Shown: in pieces, positions 14,954 through 21,616 of the stretch
Numbering within the stretch: the stretch's first letter is position 1
Layout of the letters: every line of letters starts with the position of its first letter
Virus record (IMG/VR): IMGVR_UViG_3300042896_001149
Coordinates: 1-32,252 of that record
Direction: 5' to 3' (one strand)
From: a virus
DNA length: 32,252 nucleotides
Program-made: the position numbers and the translations under genes
The notes under the pieces: model-generated
The model's database searches: none
What the model saw: only the letters and a program-made list of their open reading frames with translations
What the model was told of the DNA's origin: nothing

Positions 14954-16558
14954 TTATGACTTAGAATTGATCAACCCAGGAATGATGTTTGGAGAATTTC
15001 CAAACTCTGCGGTCTTGTTAGAGTCTCCACGGGCAGTGGCATAAACTGCTGCAGTGGAAGAAAATGATGACATCTGCTCAGAAGTCTTGCTAGGATCGTC
15101 CATTCCTGTCACCGGATTATATCCAATTCCATTACGATTATTTACCTTGTTCGAATAGCAATGACCAAACCAACCATTCTTAATGTGCCCCTTAGGGTCC
15201 ATCACATATGACCAGTTACAGGAATCTGGGGTTGCGTCAGGCCAGGCATTTCCTTGCAGGGGTGTGTGAGGTGTGTCACCGTAGGCAACAAGCACTGTGC
15301 TCTGATCTAACTTCTCGGTGGGACTCTCAGGATCAGACTGCTGCGACAAATAGCCATAGAAGCCATCCAGGGCCTTCCCTAAATGCTTCGTAGTATTCCG
15401 ACCTTGGTTCATCAAGGTTGTTGAATCAAATGTCACGTGAGGGTCTGTGAAGGTCGTATCGCTGGTCGGTCCTGGAGATAAAGCAACGATGGCTGTCTTG
15501 CTGAGACCCAAAGCAAAGGCCTTCGCAACCACTATGAGAACTCTACCAAACTCTTCTATTCCGTTCCTCTGAGCAACGGTCATGTAAGAAGAACTAGAAT
15601 TAAGACCATCTATCATCTCCTGAATTCCAAAGTCGATTAGGTCTTGGCTCGTCGGAGTCAATTGAGTTGCAAAGTTCAATCCGATGATCCGTGCAGCATT
15701 CTTGGTGATTGACATTTGAGGTAACCAAGTCGATCTTGAAGAAGACTTCCTCAGCCCGACAAGGGCCTTGTAATAAACTTCAAAGATTTCTTGATCAGTC
15801 TTCGTCGCCAGAGTGAACTGACTTGCAGCCGAATTAAACAAATCAATCATACCATTGGCGCTAGGAACAGTGGCAACTTCAGGAGCACCCGGAGCTCTAC
15901 CATACTTTACCGGATCTATTCCCAAGACAGGAACTATTGCTCCTGAACCGGCGGCCCCTAGAGATGCCAAGGCTGCTTGCATCGAAGCATTTCCAGAAAG
16001 AACTGTCGCTGAAGTTGGAAATTCCGTGTGGGTCTCATCCTTACCTGACATTAGCGCAGTGACAGGATACTTTGGAATTCCATTCACATGATCGAAACAA
16101 GGAGCATGAGGACCGTAAAAGAAAGATCGGTCTCCACCATTCCATCCCTTAACCCCATTTGGAAGAGTCGGCATGACATTTCCCTTACCCCACGTATATG
16201 TTCCACGATATCCATTACCAGGATTGTAACCGTACTGAGAGGTATAGAGGTAGGAAGAGAATCCACCAAACTGCGAAGATTGTCCAGGAACATTTGCATT
16301 CTGGCAAGCCTTCAAGGCAACGTCGGCAACTGGCCATAATTCTTGGAACCAGGCATAGACTCCATTTGGGGATGGAATAATAAGAGATCTTCCGTAAGTA
16401 GATCCTGCGGCTTCTGCTAAACCATATCCACCTTCGTCTGCCAGGAAGTTTAACAAGTCAGTCCTCGAAACACCTATTGCAGCTGCGGTTGCAGTGCACA
16501 TCTTAAGAAAATTTCTACGTCGTTCGCTACGAAGATCTTTTAATTTCCAATTAGCCAT
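14954..16558 (-). CDS. Tat-exported DUF1501-like protein
   Basis: The 534-residue protein starts with a twin-arginine-type signal: ERRRNFLKMCTATAAAIGVS, matching R-R-x-F-L-K followed by a mildly hydrophobic alanine-rich stretch. The mature part has an LGKALDGFYGYLSQ helix, then STVLVAYGDTPHTPLQGNAW and a DPKGHIKNGWFGHC segment. This order resembles the C-terminal part of DUF1501 proteins, an alkaline-phosphatase/sulfatase-fold family in which a dimetal-type site is expected, where a V-x-x-x-G-E-F-G-R-T-P stretch precedes the final histidine/tryptophan segment. The reaction of the family is not established. It is the last gene of a three-gene operon with two lipoprotein-like genes, starting 12 bases after the second with an AAGGAAG ribosome site. 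Such a protein is not a known virion component. DUF1501 is the best guess from pattern, not proof. Confidence 0.65.
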   Translation of the reverse strand: MANWKLKDLRSERRRNFLKMCTATAAAIGVSRTDLLNFLADEGGYGLAEAAGSTYGRSLIIPSPNGVYAWFQELWPVADVALKACQNANVPGQSSQFGGFSSYLYTSQYGYNPGNGYRGTYTWGKGNVMPTLPNGVKGWNGGDRSFFYGPHAPCFDHVNGIPKYPVTALMSGKDETHTEFPTSATVLSGNASMQAALASLGAAGSGAIVPVLGIDPVKYGRAPGAPEVATVPSANGMIDLFNSAASQFTLATKTDQEIFEVYYKALVGLRKSSSRSTWLPQMSITKNAARIIGLNFATQLTPTSQDLIDFGIQEMIDGLNSSSSYMTVAQRNGIEEFGRVLIVVAKAFALGLSKTAIVALSPGPTSDTTFTDPHVTFDSTTLMNQGRNTTKHLGKALDGFYGYLSQQSDPESPTEKLDQSTVLVAYGDTPHTPLQGNAWPDATPDSCNWSYVMDPKGHIKNGWFGHCYSNKVNNRNGIGYNPVTGMDDPSKTSEQMSSFSSTAAVYATARGDSNKTAEFGNSPNIIPGLINSKS

Positions 16559-16570
16559 TTTACATCTTCC

Positions 16571-17605
16571 TTATTGACAAGAATGAGCAGCACTCAACAA
16601 CACGGCGACAGCGATATTACGCTTTTTTGTTAAATCCGTCTGATCACCTGGATTTGCTTTTTGAACAATTAAATTGCAAAGCAACATGTGATCCTCTGTA
16701 GCAGGCTGTCCGATAAGACAACTTACACTTTCCTCAACGCAACTTCCGTCGCTGGGATCAAACATCGGTCTATTCTTTCCATTCAAGGTGCATGCAGGAG
16801 CCTTTAATGAATTACCAATATTCATAATGATCTGCGGAGCTGATTGAACGAAAATATCCATTAATCTCATCGCAGAAGCAGTTGAATGTTCATCCTTCTC
16901 AGAAAGACGAGAATCAAGCTTTGGAACGCCAAGGGCATCCTTACCAGAAAAGTACAAGTACCCAGCAGTCGAAGGCTTGGAAACACAATATCCGTCCTTG
17001 GCATCAGGTGAATTATTTCCTACGTCCAAACAACCACGATTAATTTCGTTTACTTTATCGTCTTGGTTACAGAAACAAACCTCACCAGCAGGACACAATG
17101 GATCATTACCCTGTCCAGAACCGTTTGCCGCAGTGTCTGCCATTTCACAAACGTTATTACTTCCTCCAAAAATGCTTCCCAAAGACTGTGTAGATCCAAA
17201 CAATGTTACCATGGAGTTTTTCAAGTCAGAAACTCCACCAGGAGGTACAGATACACCTCTATTACGTAAGAAATTGCCAAGCTGTGAATATGTCAACTTA
17301 TGGCAACTATGAAGTCTTGAAGCAATTTCATCGGCCATGGGAACATCATATACCTCAGCTTCCATTCCACTCCCAGTTGACGTTGCTACAGAGGAAACAG
17401 AAGATGCTGTTGAAACGCTCGATGTTCCTCCTACACCAGAGGTAACTGCTGAAACAGTTGCAACAATTGTGGGATCTTCAGGTTCTGGACATTCATTATC
17501 TCCGATGTCCGGAGCTACCGTTCCGCATGACACGGACATCATATAAAAAGTCATTAGCGCAATTATGGGAAATCCTAATCCAATCCTACCGCTATTTTTA
17601 TTCAT
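16571..17605 (-). CDS. Lipoprotein-like exported protein, cysteine-rich
   Basis: The N-terminus NKNSGRIGLGFPIIALMTFYMMSVSCG is a basic-hydrophobic signal ending at a cysteine, like a degenerate lipobox. A low-complexity Ser/Thr/Val linker follows (VSTASSVSSVATSTGSG), then a domain starting LHSCHKLTYSQLGNFLRNRG. That motif recalls the R-L-T-x-x-E-Y-N-N-x-V-R-D-L-L start of DUF1587-type secreted cytochrome-associated proteins, with C-H instead. The middle has many cysteines (PLCPAGEVCFCNQDD), as in disulfide-bonded periplasmic proteins. The frame opens at 17629, but the ATG at 17605 is preferred: it lies five bases after the stop of the upstream gene and has GAGG ten bases upstream, suggesting coupled translation. 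Function unknown. Confidence 0.65.
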   Translation of the reverse strand: MNKNSGRIGLGFPIIALMTFYMMSVSCGTVAPDIGDNECPEPEDPTIVATVSAVTSGVGGTSSVSTASSVSSVATSTGSGMEAEVYDVPMADEIASRLHSCHKLTYSQLGNFLRNRGVSVPPGGVSDLKNSMVTLFGSTQSLGSIFGGSNNVCEMADTAANGSGQGNDPLCPAGEVCFCNQDDKVNEINRGCLDVGNNSPDAKDGYCVSKPSTAGYLYFSGKDALGVPKLDSRLSEKDEHSTASAMRLMDIFVQSAPQIIMNIGNSLKAPACTLNGKNRPMFDPSDGSCVEESVSCLIGQPATEDHMLLCNLIVQKANPGDQTDLTKKRNIAVAVLLSAAHSCQ

Positions 17606-17609
17606 TTGT

Positions 17610-19088
17610 TTAGAACCTCGTGAAATCATCAGAAACGAGTATCTCTCTAAAAACCTTCTTCAAATTATAGTTATTAGACTTAAACAAAGAAACGAGCTTT
17701 GATGTCGTTAATAGTTGTTGATTTTGATCTTTACGGTCAGGAAGGTTGACCCAACTACGACCGCCAATCTCAGTTATGTCAGCTCGACCCATCATATAAT
17801 TCCACGTTCTCTTCACTGCACATTCAACGACCTCGTCATCCTTAGCCATTTGTTGACCCAACTCTGTGAGGTTTGAAGCAGGAGCAGGAGTCTCTACACC
17901 ATCAACCTTCATGACCTTCTTCCAGGCCGTCGTGTTCTGACCCGCGTTCGGGCAGGTGGCCGGGTTGATGCACAACCAGTCGGACAGCTTTGCTTTTGGA
18001 GATCCAGAGACTGGAACGAAAACGGCATATTCTCCAAGGCCAGTCAACGGTTGATAAACACCCTTAGAATCAAACTGTGAGAACAGCGGGGCTCTATGGT
18101 TCCATGTTGAATGACAGTTTGAACACACATTTCCGGCATTGTACGCATGAAAATCTACTCGACCTCCGTTACAAGCACCTGCAATCTCATTCACAGGCCA
18201 CTTGTTTTGATAACCTGGAATTGCAGCACCTCCTGCGCATGGTGGATCTTGCGGAGGCATGTCGGTTGGCTCACCACCAGCCTGCTCATTTCCTGATCGA
18301 CACAGGAACGTCTCGTGATAGAAACGATTCCTACGAAACGATAGGTTCCCAAAGAATAAACTTTGAACACCAGGATCTGTAAGAATGCCCGAAGACTTCA
18401 TCCCAACAGGAAGATTGTTACAATTTGCTGGAGAAAATGTATGATTCGTGGAATTGAAGCTCGGACAAGTGCCTGATTCCTGGGTAAGAATGCCTCTCCA
18501 ATCTCCACTTTCATACACAATCTTTGCCGCGAGGGTAGGAGCCGTGTCTCTCGTTGGCTCTCCTGGTGTGGTTGCAGCTCCACCCATCTTAAAGGTGTAT
18601 TTATAGAATTCTACCAGCGTGTCGGCAAACCGTTGATCTGATAACATCTTATCGATCATCTCCTCATACTTTGCCTTCTGTTGTTCCTTGGGAGTATCTC
18701 CTAGCTCATAGAGCTGTGAAACAGTAGGAGCGTCGCCTATGATCAAAATACTAGCTGTTCGCAAAGCTTCAGAATAATCTAACTCTCGTTCATCCAATTC
18801 AGTCTTTTCAACCTGGGGTTGATTACCAGAACCAGTAGAGGCTCCCGTAGAGACAGAAGATGCGCTCGTGTTAGAAGCTTGTTTCCCTCCTGAAGTCACA
18901 CCAACTGCTGTTCCTGATGAAGGTTTAACTTCAGGACCGCTTGCTGTGGACGGAGTCGGACAATCGTTAAGCACGGCCGATGTATCACCTGCAATCTTGT
19001 TCGGATTAGGTCTCTCACACCCATATGCTACCAATCCAGACAATAAAAATAAAAGTATAACGTTCTTCAAAGAGCTATTCATAGGCAT
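17610..19088 (-). CDS. Lipoprotein-like DUF1549/DUF1553-like protein with haem-c motif
   Basis: From the ATG at 19088 the protein has 492 residues. A signal SLKNVILLFLLSGLVAYGC ends at a cysteine (C24), followed by a Ser/Thr/Gly linker to about residue 95. EALRTASILIIGDAPTVSQL and KYEEMIDKMLSDQRFADTL match the DUF1549 theme of a helix pair ending in D-x-L-L-x-x-x-R-F. CSNCH (C322, C325, H326) is a cytochrome-c haem motif. The C-terminus (CAVKRTWNYMMGR, then LVSLFKSNNYNLKKVFREIL) matches the end of DUF1553/DUF1585-type proteins. These families occur as secreted cytochrome-like proteins encoded beside DUF1501 genes, notably in Planctomycetes and myxobacteria-like groups. The frame also offers a TTG at 19103 and an ATG at 19082; the ribosome site is weak. 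It leads the three-gene operon. Confidence 0.7.
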   Translation of the reverse strand: MPMNSSLKNVILLFLLSGLVAYGCERPNPNKIAGDTSAVLNDCPTPSTASGPEVKPSSGTAVGVTSGGKQASNTSASSVSTGASTGSGNQPQVEKTELDERELDYSEALRTASILIIGDAPTVSQLYELGDTPKEQQKAKYEEMIDKMLSDQRFADTLVEFYKYTFKMGGAATTPGEPTRDTAPTLAAKIVYESGDWRGILTQESGTCPSFNSTNHTFSPANCNNLPVGMKSSGILTDPGVQSLFFGNLSFRRNRFYHETFLCRSGNEQAGGEPTDMPPQDPPCAGGAAIPGYQNKWPVNEIAGACNGGRVDFHAYNAGNVCSNCHSTWNHRAPLFSQFDSKGVYQPLTGLGEYAVFVPVSGSPKAKLSDWLCINPATCPNAGQNTTAWKKVMKVDGVETPAPASNLTELGQQMAKDDEVVECAVKRTWNYMMGRADITEIGGRSWVNLPDRKDQNQQLLTTSKLVSLFKSNNYNLKKVFREILVSDDFTRF

Positions 19089-19131
19089 GTAACCATAATA
19101 CAACCGTCACTAAAAAAAAGATAAAAATATC

Positions 19132-19455
19132 TTACTTGTTATTATGCCTTAATATCAAAGGATTATCCTGGACCTTCCAGAGCTCCTTGAGCAACGGTGG
19201 TTGTTCACCTTCGCGGAACCACATGAGCTTCCTTCCACCCGTCGAAGGATAAACACCTATGACAATGATCTCACCGGCATGGATCAAGTCGTGACAAGAG
19301 TGGCACACAACGGCTAGATTATGGTTGTCGTTGGAACAACGCGGATCACAACGAGGAATGATGTGATGAAAGTTCAACGCCGCAGGTCGATCAAATCCAC
19401 AGACCTCACATCGGTTTTTGATGAGCTGCGGTTGATTACGGCTACGACGTTTCAC
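19132..19455 (-). CDS. Free-standing HNH endonuclease
   Basis: The 107-residue protein has the compact HNH layout. A CEVCG zinc knuckle (C16, C19) is followed by ALNFHHIIPRCDP (H30, H31), then HNLAVVCHSCHDLIHAG, with N46 and the second knuckle C51/C54 plus H55 and H59. The HH pair supplies the general base and metal ligand; the N and final H complete the motif. Such small enzymes are usually mobile nicking or homing endonucleases in phage genomes. The only start in frame is GTG at 19455, with no clear ribosome site, so expression may be low or coupled. It sits between a fibre-like gene and the exported-protein operon. Confidence 0.88.
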   Translation of the reverse strand: MKRRSRNQPQLIKNRCEVCGFDRPAALNFHHIIPRCDPRCSNDNHNLAVVCHSCHDLIHAGEIIVIGVYPSTGGRKLMWFREGEQPPLLKELWKVQDNPLILRHNNK

Positions 19456-19491
19456 TCAAGAATTATATTCTACTTTTTATTATTGATAACA

Positions 19492-19950
19492 TCAAGTTCC
19501 GCTGATCGCATGAGAGCCTGAAGCTGCCATCAACAAAAATGATGCCCCGTCGCTGATAAGTGCGACGGATGAGCCTTGAACGGCAGAAAGTGTTAACTTA
19601 CTTCCTTGCGTATCGGGAGTTGCACCAGCCTGGCCTGCAAAAACCTTAGTTCCGTTTGCTTCTTGAGAACCAGTTAGAATGTGAGCATGAGCAGAAGCCG
19701 TACGAAACACGAATGTTCCACCAGGGACTGAAGATGCTAAAGGCATTATCATCGTTAATGCAGTACTTCCAGATACCGTATATGCTCCAGGACTAACTAA
19801 AGTTTCAGCAGCTGTCTTTGCAGAAACAGTCGTTGTCGGTAACGATGTCATAGAAACTGGCGAGTTTATTGAAACAGAAGAATTAAATTCTACGCCAGAA
19901 CCCGTGCTTTGAACTAAACCTTGTGAATCGTTAATTGTAACTTTTGGCAT
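19492..19950 (-). CDS. Fibre- or decoration-like virion protein, 152 aa
   Basis: The protein is rich in Ser, Thr, Val, Ala and Gly and looks all-beta. VSPGAYTVSGSTALTMIMP is followed by GGTFVFRTASAHAHILTGSQ, and the end has SKLTLSAVQGSSVALISDG then SFLLMAASGS. This series (P-G-x-Y-x-L-x-x, then G-x-x-x-x-F-x-N/R-x, then G-S-S-V-x-L-x-S-D-G) is common in small phage capsid-decoration or fibre-tip proteins. A strong AAAAAGGAG site precedes the ATG. The gene lies downstream of the capsid gene, separated only by a homing endonuclease, so a capsid-surface role is reasonable but unproven. Confidence 0.65.
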   Translation of the reverse strand: MPKVTINDSQGLVQSTGSGVEFNSSVSINSPVSMTSLPTTTVSAKTAAETLVSPGAYTVSGSTALTMIMPLASSVPGGTFVFRTASAHAHILTGSQEANGTKVFAGQAGATPDTQGSKLTLSAVQGSSVALISDGASFLLMAASGSHAISGT

Positions 19951-19979
19951 GATGTGATCTCCTTTTTGTTCGCAAGATT

Positions 19980-20022
19980 CCGAACCACCGGCGAGGTCGG
20001 TTGATCACAGGTTCGGGCCTGT
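19980..20022. other. Structured intercistronic element
   Basis: Two mutually exclusive pairings are possible: CCGAACC (19980-19986) with GGTTCGG (20010-20016), and ACAGG (20007-20011) with CCTGT (20018-20022). The element lies directly after the homing-endonuclease stop and before the decoration-like gene. Neither form is followed by a T-run. It could be a processing site or a relic of the endonuclease insertion. Confidence 0.35.
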
Positions 20023-21480
20023 TCATAAGTATTGACCATTATCAAGTAAGATGTATAAATCACAAACAAAAACCGAAGAACCGCAGCCATAGATTCTTGA
20101 AACGTTGGCTTCATTGACAATCTGTCGTTCTGACTTGCCATCTCGGGCTCTAAACCTAAAACGATCATAACGAAGATGGTTGTCTGTATACCAATAATCA
20201 ACAGGAGTCGTACCAGTCATGCTAAACCCAGCAGACCTATATCCATTACCTTCTCCAACCCTTCTATCGACATAGGTCATGATTCTTGAATATCCATTTG
20301 ACTTGCACCAAGACTTTGCCGTTTTCAACAACTTGGACAATCCTCCTGGAACAGAAGTTCCTATCGCTGTACTGAACCTGGCTATCTCTAGACATCCTTC
20401 GTACTTCTTTCCGTGACGAGGGACCCTCAACGATAATGCAGCTACGATGTTATTGCTTCTGTCCCTCAAACCCCAGGTGATCTTTGAAGGAACATACCCG
20501 GAGATATGGGTGGAATCAAAGAATTCTCTCTGCTCTTTTGAATTCAACTCCACAACCTTAGTAGACCAAGTCTTACACCGGTGAGCATCTAACCCAAGAC
20601 GATGGAGGATCATAGACTCGCATATCCCTCGCTTGTCCCTCCATTCATCCTCAAATATCTGTAGCAACTTTATTCCCTTTTCAGAAGCCAAGACGGATTT
20701 CTTCAGGTGCTTGTTCTTGTCGAATATCTCGTCCTGCTTGGCTCCATCGCTGTGCCAATACAGTCCGTGACACTCGATTCCAAACTTTTTGGATGGAACA
20801 TAGACGTCTATCTCCTTCGGAGCGATGACCCTCTTGTCTCCTGATACGGCATCTTGTGTTATCGATTGGACATAAGAAAATACCTCTAATTCCCAATTGG
20901 ATTTACCAACCGGATGGCATCGATAACACCTACTGCCTCTTTCGAAGGCTTGAAGGGTTTTTGGTTGTAGTTCTCCACACTTGGTGCACTGGAATGTTAG
21001 GTATTGCTCTTGTCTAGAGACATATTGATCTACAGGTGTTATCATGATGAACTCAGATTGCCTTGCAGATAATCTTTCATTTAATGTTGAGGTTACCAAT
21101 AGTTTGCTTAAACTAATTTTTTGTAGGGTATCCTGGGTGTGGTGTCGACCGTAAAAAGGGTTGCCTGTACCAATCATCTTTTCTGACTGTTGTTTGATCC
21201 TATCATCTGTCTGTTTGGTCTTGCCGCGGTTCCAAGCTTCTGCTTTTCCGCCTCGTGAACCGCCTTCCTTCATTGCAAGATGTGAATGATCCTTACAAAA
21301 AGTCTTGAAAGAGAAAGACACATACCTGACAGGAGCTTGACACTCTCTACAGGCAGGTTTTATTCCGTCATGATAAACCCTTACCGTGTAGTCCTCAGAA
21401 GACAATCCGTGTTCTGATCTGATGTGATTGGTCAGCTTCTTTAGATCATCATGTTTGAATTCACACAACTTGCAGTCCAT
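20023..21480 (-). CDS. NUMOD3 / VSR-like homing endonuclease
   Basis: The 485-residue protein starts with a C2H2-type finger (C3, C6, H19, H24). A NUMOD3-type DNA-binding segment follows at about 85-125 (RGKTKQTDD, then GNPFYGRHHTQDTLQKIS). A zinc ribbon FQCTKCGE...CYRCHP spans 164-190. A VSR-like nuclease core at about 194-280 has SNWELEVF, KEIDVYVPSKKFGIECHGLYWH and LLQIFEDEW. E223, D225 and E236 are candidate catalytic residues. This resembles the I-Bth0305I family of PD-(D/E)xK homing enzymes. The C-terminal 200 residues look like an additional domain (GGLSKLLKTAKSWCKSNGYS). Such enzymes spread by cutting phages that lack the insert. Position directly behind the capsid gene is typical of phage homing elements. 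Confidence 0.85.
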   Translation of the reverse strand: MDCKLCEFKHDDLKKLTNHIRSEHGLSSEDYTVRVYHDGIKPACRECQAPVRYVSFSFKTFCKDHSHLAMKEGGSRGGKAEAWNRGKTKQTDDRIKQQSEKMIGTGNPFYGRHHTQDTLQKISLSKLLVTSTLNERLSARQSEFIMITPVDQYVSRQEQYLTFQCTKCGELQPKTLQAFERGSRCYRCHPVGKSNWELEVFSYVQSITQDAVSGDKRVIAPKEIDVYVPSKKFGIECHGLYWHSDGAKQDEIFDKNKHLKKSVLASEKGIKLLQIFEDEWRDKRGICESMILHRLGLDAHRCKTWSTKVVELNSKEQREFFDSTHISGYVPSKITWGLRDRSNNIVAALSLRVPRHGKKYEGCLEIARFSTAIGTSVPGGLSKLLKTAKSWCKSNGYSRIMTYVDRRVGEGNGYRSAGFSMTGTTPVDYWYTDNHLRYDRFRFRARDGKSERQIVNEANVSRIYGCGSSVFVCDLYILLDNGQYL

Positions 21481-21545
21481 ATCATCACACCCTTCTATGG
21501 ACTATATAGTATCGATAAATCTAAAGTTGTAATAAAACAGACGGC

Positions 21546-21577
21546 AAAAACTACAAAGGCCACCCAAAAGGTGGCCT
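21546..21577 (-). terminator. Terminator after the major capsid gene
   Basis: On the minus strand AGGCCACC (plus 21570-21577) pairs with GGTGGCCT (plus 21557-21564) around a 5-base loop, followed by TTGTAGTTTTT. The T-run is interrupted but the stem is perfect and GC-rich. It lies about 40 bases after the capsid stop and insulates the homing endonuclease from capsid transcription. Confidence 0.75.
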
Positions 21578-21616
21578 CTGCAGCTGTTCAAGCTATGAAC
21601 TCAGATGACGTTCATG

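Noticed and set aside
14954-19088. Host contamination as explanation for the exported cassette
   Set aside because: It is not excluded, but it is flanked on both sides by phage genes in the same direction with similar spacing and ribosome sites. No insertion-sequence or assembly-break signs are visible.
20007-20022. tRNA T-arm-like hairpin (ACAGG-TTCGGG-CCTGT)
   Set aside because: The loop has six bases instead of seven, no matching acceptor or anticodon arm is found, and the position directly after a stop codon fits a plain intercistronic hairpin better.
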